Source: Candidatus Colwelliibacteriota bacterium (GTDB taxonomy: Bacteria; Patescibacteriota; Minisyncoccia; UBA6257; Colwellbacteraceae). From it: DNA of 34,183 nt. Shown piece by piece: positions 30,530 to 34,183 of this stretch (position 1 is the stretch's first letter; each line of letters opens with the position of its first letter). Location of the stretch: positions 1 to 34,183 of the forward strand of contig DAIDMW010000007.1 of assembly GCA_027448785.1 (NCBI GenBank). The letters are read 5' to 3'. The notes beneath the pieces were generated by a model that saw only the letters and a list, made by a program, of their open reading frames with translations, was not told where the DNA came from and did no database searches. The translations under genes and the position numbers were made by a program.

Positions 30530-31255
30530 CTATCTATTGATCAACCTGAACAGCCATCCAAATAAGCTGAATCCCTGGGAGGCCTGCTGTAGCGAATTTC
30601 CAAGCTGCTGGTTGGCCTGTTCTAAAACGCTAATCTGCTGCGTCAGCTGCTGCTGGTCGGCCTGGCTGGTTACCTGGCTCTTCAATTGGTTTAGCTGCTG
30701 AATCTGCTGCTGGTTCTGCTGGATCAGCTTCTGTGCATTATTAATCGCTCCGTAATTAGGTCCGATCAAGAATTTTACAATGGCGTTGCGGTTCTGAACC
30801 TGGGTCAAGTTGTCCTCGGCCTTTGTTTGGTTCTGCTCCTGGTTTTGGGCGATAACCCTTATCTGCTGTCCGATGCCGCCGACGCGGCCGGCGACCTGCA
30901 GCATCTGCTGGACGGCGTTAGCCACCGCGCTGCGACGCTGTAAAGCTATCACATTTGGCCCGGCCCCAGCTTGAGTTCCAGTAACATTCAGCCTGCTCGT
31001 AGTCGCCAAGGCTCTAATTGGCGTTCCCGTCGGAGCTTGATTTCTCAACCCCGCCGGACCGCCGTTATATATTTTTCCTTTTTCCCCTGGAAACAAAGGG
31101 ACAGAGGTAGTCGTCCCGCTGGACGCCGGGATCATCGGCCCCATTACGCGGTTACCCACCCCGGCCGGACCGGTGCCGAGATTACTTTGCGCGAAGACCG
31201 GTGCCGCCAAGAGAGGCAGCGCCGCCAAACCGTAAACCAATATCTTCTTGTGCAT
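30530..31255 (-). CDS. Exported Gln-rich coiled-coil protein, hypothetical
   Basis: Signal peptide MHKKILVYGLAALPLLAAPVFAQ; QQNQQQIQQLNQLKSQVTSQADQQQLTQQISVLEQANQQLGNSLQQ; C-term GFSLFGWLFRLINR. Confidence 0.75.
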   Translation of the reverse strand: MHKKILVYGLAALPLLAAPVFAQSNLGTGPAGVGNRVMGPMIPASSGTTTSVPLFPGEKGKIYNGGPAGLRNQAPTGTPIRALATTSRLNVTGTQAGAGPNVIALQRRSAVANAVQQMLQVAGRVGGIGQQIRVIAQNQEQNQTKAEDNLTQVQNRNAIVKFLIGPNYGAINNAQKLIQQNQQQIQQLNQLKSQVTSQADQQQLTQQISVLEQANQQLGNSLQQASQGFSLFGWLFRLINR

Positions 31256-31450
31256 TTTTTTGTTAATATTACCCGACTTTAATTGTTTGTAATTTTACCA
31301 CATAAATTAAAAACACACTGTTGTGGCGGCGAGAATTTCCGACATCCGCTAGCAGCTGATGTCGAATGCGGAACCGGCCTTTATAAAATCGCATTCCGCT
31401 TGACGAAGCAATTTTCGGATAATGCCTAATGTTTTCGTTTGATAGCTCTG

Positions 31451-31521
31451 TCGGGGTGCCGAGAATCGAACTCGGTCTTTACGCACCCGAAGCGCATGTA
31501 CTGCCGGTATACTACACCCCG
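31451..31521 (-). tRNA. tRNA-Pro (CGG)
   Basis: CGGGGTG/CACCCCG acceptor; anticodon loop TTCGGGT; T-arm CCGAGTTCGATTCTCGG; no encoded CCA. Confidence 0.92.
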
Positions 31522-31564
31522 ACAAAACCATCAAACGATCGACTAGATAATAAACCGGCGGGGG

Positions 31565-31987
31565 CTACTTGTCTATCTTCTTTTTGGCAGCCTTCCGCAT
31601 CTTTTCGCGGTGCAGACTCTTCGACTTCTGAGTTAGAGCAAAAACAGAAAGCACCATAATATAGACCGCGATCACTTCGGAAGACACCTTGCGCGTACCG
31701 CCGTCGATAAAAGAAAAAAACATCAATCCAAAGATAGCCACCGTCCACAGCAACACAAAAATCTCTCCCGGATGCCGGCTATCGTGAACTTCGTACCACC
31801 GGTCGAACTCCTTCGTTCCGACGTAAAGTGTAAGTATTCCAATATAGATCACGCTCATCGGGGCGACTAGAAAATCGTAAGCGTTGCGGCTGATAAAATC
31901 AGCTATGACGAAAGCTATAAAAATCAGCGTCCAGAAGTTGGTAATGACCCGCCAGATCCTCTCGTCTTTGAAAATGCTTAAATTCAT
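31565..31987 (-). CDS. Hypothetical integral membrane protein (3-4 TM)
   Basis: Hydrophobic segments ITNFWTLIFIAFVIADFIS, FLVAPMSVIYIGILTLYVG, IFVLLWTVAIFGLMFFSFI, EVIAVYIMVLSVFAL. Confidence 0.7.
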   Translation of the reverse strand: MNLSIFKDERIWRVITNFWTLIFIAFVIADFISRNAYDFLVAPMSVIYIGILTLYVGTKEFDRWYEVHDSRHPGEIFVLLWTVAIFGLMFFSFIDGGTRKVSSEVIAVYIMVLSVFALTQKSKSLHREKMRKAAKKKIDK

Positions 31988-31990
31988 GGA

Positions 31991-33490
31991 TTATTTCACG
32001 TAAAACTTTTTTTTCATTTCCTCCTCCACTCCGGATTCGAACTCGTTTTTCTTCTCCTTAGCCGAAGAAGCCATTTTCCTCAGCTCCTCGTCGCTCAATT
32101 CGTTCAGCTCTAACGCCCGCTGGCGCAGCCACCCCTCATCGTTTTTCTGCGGATCATCCAAAACCTCTTCCAGGAGGACTCCTAAAATATACCCGACTCT
32201 AGGGCCCGGCTCCAAATGCAAATACTCCATCAGCTGGCTGCCGTTTATCTTCAGCATCTTGGGCGAAACGGGATCGGTCCTGACCTTTTCGATCATAAAC
32301 TGCAGATGCCGCAACTTGTAAGGAACGGCTTTGGGAACGCCCGATCCGATCCGATCCGCCTCCCGCACCTTCAGTAAGTCATCGATATTTTCCACTCCGA
32401 CCCGCTGGATAAAGCGCCGCACACCCGCCTCGCTCACCTCGCCGACGTTGTAGTAGAAGAGGTGGTAGCGGACCAAGTGTGTAACCTCCTCGGTCAACTC
32501 CCGGCTGAAATGCAATCGCTCCATCATCTTCCGCGCCATCCTGGCGCCGACCACCTCGTGCCCGTAGAAAGTAGAATCCGGACCTTCTCCTCCTTTGGTC
32601 TTCGGCTTGCCAACGTCGTGCAATAAGGAGGCTAAGCGTACCTTTAGCGAGTAGTCCTTGCCCACCGCATACTGAAGAGCCTTCAGGTTGTGTTCCCAAA
32701 CGGTATAAATGTGGTGTTTGTTTTGCCCCACGCCGATGCCGTCACGGAGCTCGGGAAGAATGTTTTTCAGTAAGCCAAATCCTTCCAGACTCTCTATTCC
32801 CCACACCGCACGCGGCGAGGAAATTACCTTCACCAGCTCATCCCTTATTCTCTCCTTGGCGATAGCTGCAAGTAGGTCGGCGTTGTCTTCGATAGCAGAG
32901 GCCGTTCTGGGTTCTATGGAAAAATTAAGCTCGCAGGCGAAGCGAACCGCGCGCATCAGCCGCAGGGCGTCTTCCTGGAATCTTTGGTTCGGCTCGCCGA
33001 CCGCTCGGATGGTTCTCGCCTTCAAATCAACCTGTCCACCAAAAGGGTCGACTAAACTTATTTCTGTTTCGCCATTCTCCTCTCTTTCGCTCAGACCAGC
33101 CGCCATAGCGTTAACAGTGAAGTCGCGGCGCGCCAAGTCCTCTCTGATCTCCTTAGTGAAAACCACCTCGTCCGGATGACGCAAATCACTGTACTTTCCT
33201 TCGCGGCGGAAGGTCGTCACTTCGACGATGACAGTCTCGTCCGAGCTGCCTCCGTCTATCAGCGAGGCCGGGATTTTCACGCCCACAGTTCCAAAAGTGT
33301 TCTCATAAACCGAATCAGGAAAAAGGCCAAGAATTTCCTTCGGTTCGGCGTCTGTTGCCACATCCCAATCCTTGGGCGGGCGGCCGAGTAGAATGTTGCG
33401 CACTGAGCCGCCGACAAGAAAAGCTTGGAAGCCGGCCTTTTCCAAACCCCTCATTACGTCGTAAACTCCCTCGGGAACTTTGAATCTCAT
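31991..33490 (-). CDS. cca: CCA tRNA nucleotidyltransferase (class II, with HD domain)
   Basis: GFQAFLVGGSVRNILLGRPPKDWDVATDAEP; RRDFTVNAMA; RFQEDALRLMRAVRFA; LASLLHDVGKPKT. Confidence 0.92.
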   Translation of the reverse strand: MRFKVPEGVYDVMRGLEKAGFQAFLVGGSVRNILLGRPPKDWDVATDAEPKEILGLFPDSVYENTFGTVGVKIPASLIDGGSSDETVIVEVTTFRREGKYSDLRHPDEVVFTKEIREDLARRDFTVNAMAAGLSEREENGETEISLVDPFGGQVDLKARTIRAVGEPNQRFQEDALRLMRAVRFACELNFSIEPRTASAIEDNADLLAAIAKERIRDELVKVISSPRAVWGIESLEGFGLLKNILPELRDGIGVGQNKHHIYTVWEHNLKALQYAVGKDYSLKVRLASLLHDVGKPKTKGGEGPDSTFYGHEVVGARMARKMMERLHFSRELTEEVTHLVRYHLFYYNVGEVSEAGVRRFIQRVGVENIDDLLKVREADRIGSGVPKAVPYKLRHLQFMIEKVRTDPVSPKMLKINGSQLMEYLHLEPGPRVGYILGVLLEEVLDDPQKNDEGWLRQRALELNELSDEELRKMASSAKEKKNEFESGVEEEMKKKFYVK

Positions 33491-33617
33491 TGCGCTATAA
33501 GCTTCTGATATTATATCCTAGATTCAGACGCAGTCGAAGAAAAGCCTATTTATGGGCACAGATTTTGCGTTGTTCGGGGTTTAGAATTTAGGATTTAGGA
33601 TTTATTATTTTAAACGC

Positions 33618-33689
33618 GCCCCCGTGGTGAAACGGATATCACGCATGGCTTCGAACCATGAAGTCCGGGTTCGACTCCTGGCGGGGGCA
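33618..33689 (+). tRNA. tRNA-Arg (TCG)
   Basis: GCCCCCG/CGGGGGC acceptor; anticodon arm CATGG-CTTCGAA-CCATG; T-arm CCGGGTTCGACTCCTGG; no encoded CCA. Confidence 0.92.
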
Positions 33690-33731
33690 CAAGACGGGAA
33701 ACTCGAGATATATTTCAGGATTCCCGATTTT

Positions 33732-33857
33732 TCCAGCCAGGAGTCGAACCCTGGAGGGGTCGGGAACCAGGATGGTTCCCGTGGAGGAAATACTAAAACC
33801 GAGTGGTTTTAGAAAATTCCTTGAGGGAATTTTGTGAGATTCCTGGCGGGGGCACAA
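33732..33857. repeat. tRNA-Arg-derived fragments plus three consecutive hairpins
   Basis: Inverted T-arm copy GCCAGGAGTCGAACCC; hairpins at 33761-33781, 33793-33812, 33813-33833; direct 3'-end copy TCCTGGCGGGGGCACAA at about 33840-33857. Confidence 0.75.
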
Positions 33858-33953
33858 AAAGCGAAAAACTAAAAGCTCAAAAGTTAAAAGAATCGATGAC
33901 TAACCACCAACAACTAGTCGCTCTTTTTCGCTTTTAGCTTTTAGTTTTGCGCT
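33857..33953. repeat. Dispersed palindromic intergenic repeat
   Basis: AAAAGCGAAAAACTAAAAGCTCAAAAG ... CTAGTCGCTCTTTTTCGCTTTTAGCTTTTAGTTTTGCGCTT. Confidence 0.65.
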
Positions 33954-34013
33954 TCATAGCGCCTCAGCATCTTGATATTGCGGCTGAAATGTAATAATAA
34001 TTAGAGGGTTATT

Positions 34014-34086
34014 CCACCCATAGCTCAATTGGCAGAGCAGTTGCCTCTTAAGCAAACGGTTCCAGGTTCAAGTCCTGGTGGGTGGA
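34014..34086 (+). tRNA. tRNA-Lys (CTT)
   Basis: CCACCCA/TGGGTGG acceptor; anticodon loop CTCTTAA; T-arm CCAGGTTCAAGTCCTGG; no encoded CCA. Confidence 0.88.
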
Positions 34087-34096
34087 CAAAACAGTA

Positions 34097-34183
34097 ATCC
34101 TTCGACGCGGCTCAGGATGTTTTCATCCTTCGACGCGGCTCAGGATGTTTTCATCCTTCGACGCGGCTCAGGATGTTTTCATC
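34097..34183. repeat. 28-bp tandem repeat, 3 units plus start of a fourth, truncated by window end
   Basis: ATCCTTCGACGCGGCTCAGGATGTTTTC x3, identical units at 34097, 34125, 34153. Confidence 0.95.

Noticed and set aside
33639-33857. ORFs 33624-33812 (+) and 33639-33857 (-)
   Set aside because: They translate through the tRNA-Arg and the hairpin region; peptide repeats (CPRQES, VRLLAG) are just translated tRNA fragments.
34097-34183. Possible CRISPR array
   Set aside because: Units are contiguous with no variable spacers and no cas genes in the window; a simple tandem repeat.

Overview
The window looks like a chromosomal segment of a Patescibacteria/CPR-type (probably Parcubacteria-like) genome. 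The standard genetic code fits: rpoB and rpoC read through at full length. Housekeeping content: rpoB-rpoC, rpsF-ssb-rpsR, mltG-rodA, a 23S-5S rRNA pair with no adjacent 16S, a YvcK/CofD-like protein, a TM-helix-repeat/MscS-related protein, a CCA-adding enzyme, Hsp20 and four tRNAs (Ala-CGC, Pro-CGG, Arg-TCG, Lys-CTT), none with an encoded CCA. Two accessory modules stand out. (1) A tightly overlapping cassette at about 1823-3887 encodes a split di-heme cytochrome b (b6-like N-terminal half plus a subunit-IV-like C-terminal half with a long insertion and an altered PEWY/Qo motif), a 48-aa single-TM protein missing from the ORF track, and a small membrane protein. No Rieske or cytochrome c gene is nearby. 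(2) A packed four-gene operon encodes glycerate 2-kinase, PEP synthase, a divergent enolase and a D-2-hydroxyacid/lactate dehydrogenase, which reads as a glycerate-to-lactate route. Other structure includes dispersed palindromic intergenic repeats (two near-identical copies about 14.6 kb apart supply the C-terminal tails of two unrelated proteins), a long imperfect pre-23S processing stem, expanded 23S helices, a 48-bp direct repeat beside tRNA-Ala, a tRNA-Arg followed by tRNA fragments and three consecutive hairpins, and a 28-bp tandem repeat running off the window end. All calls come from reading motifs by eye; no database search was run.
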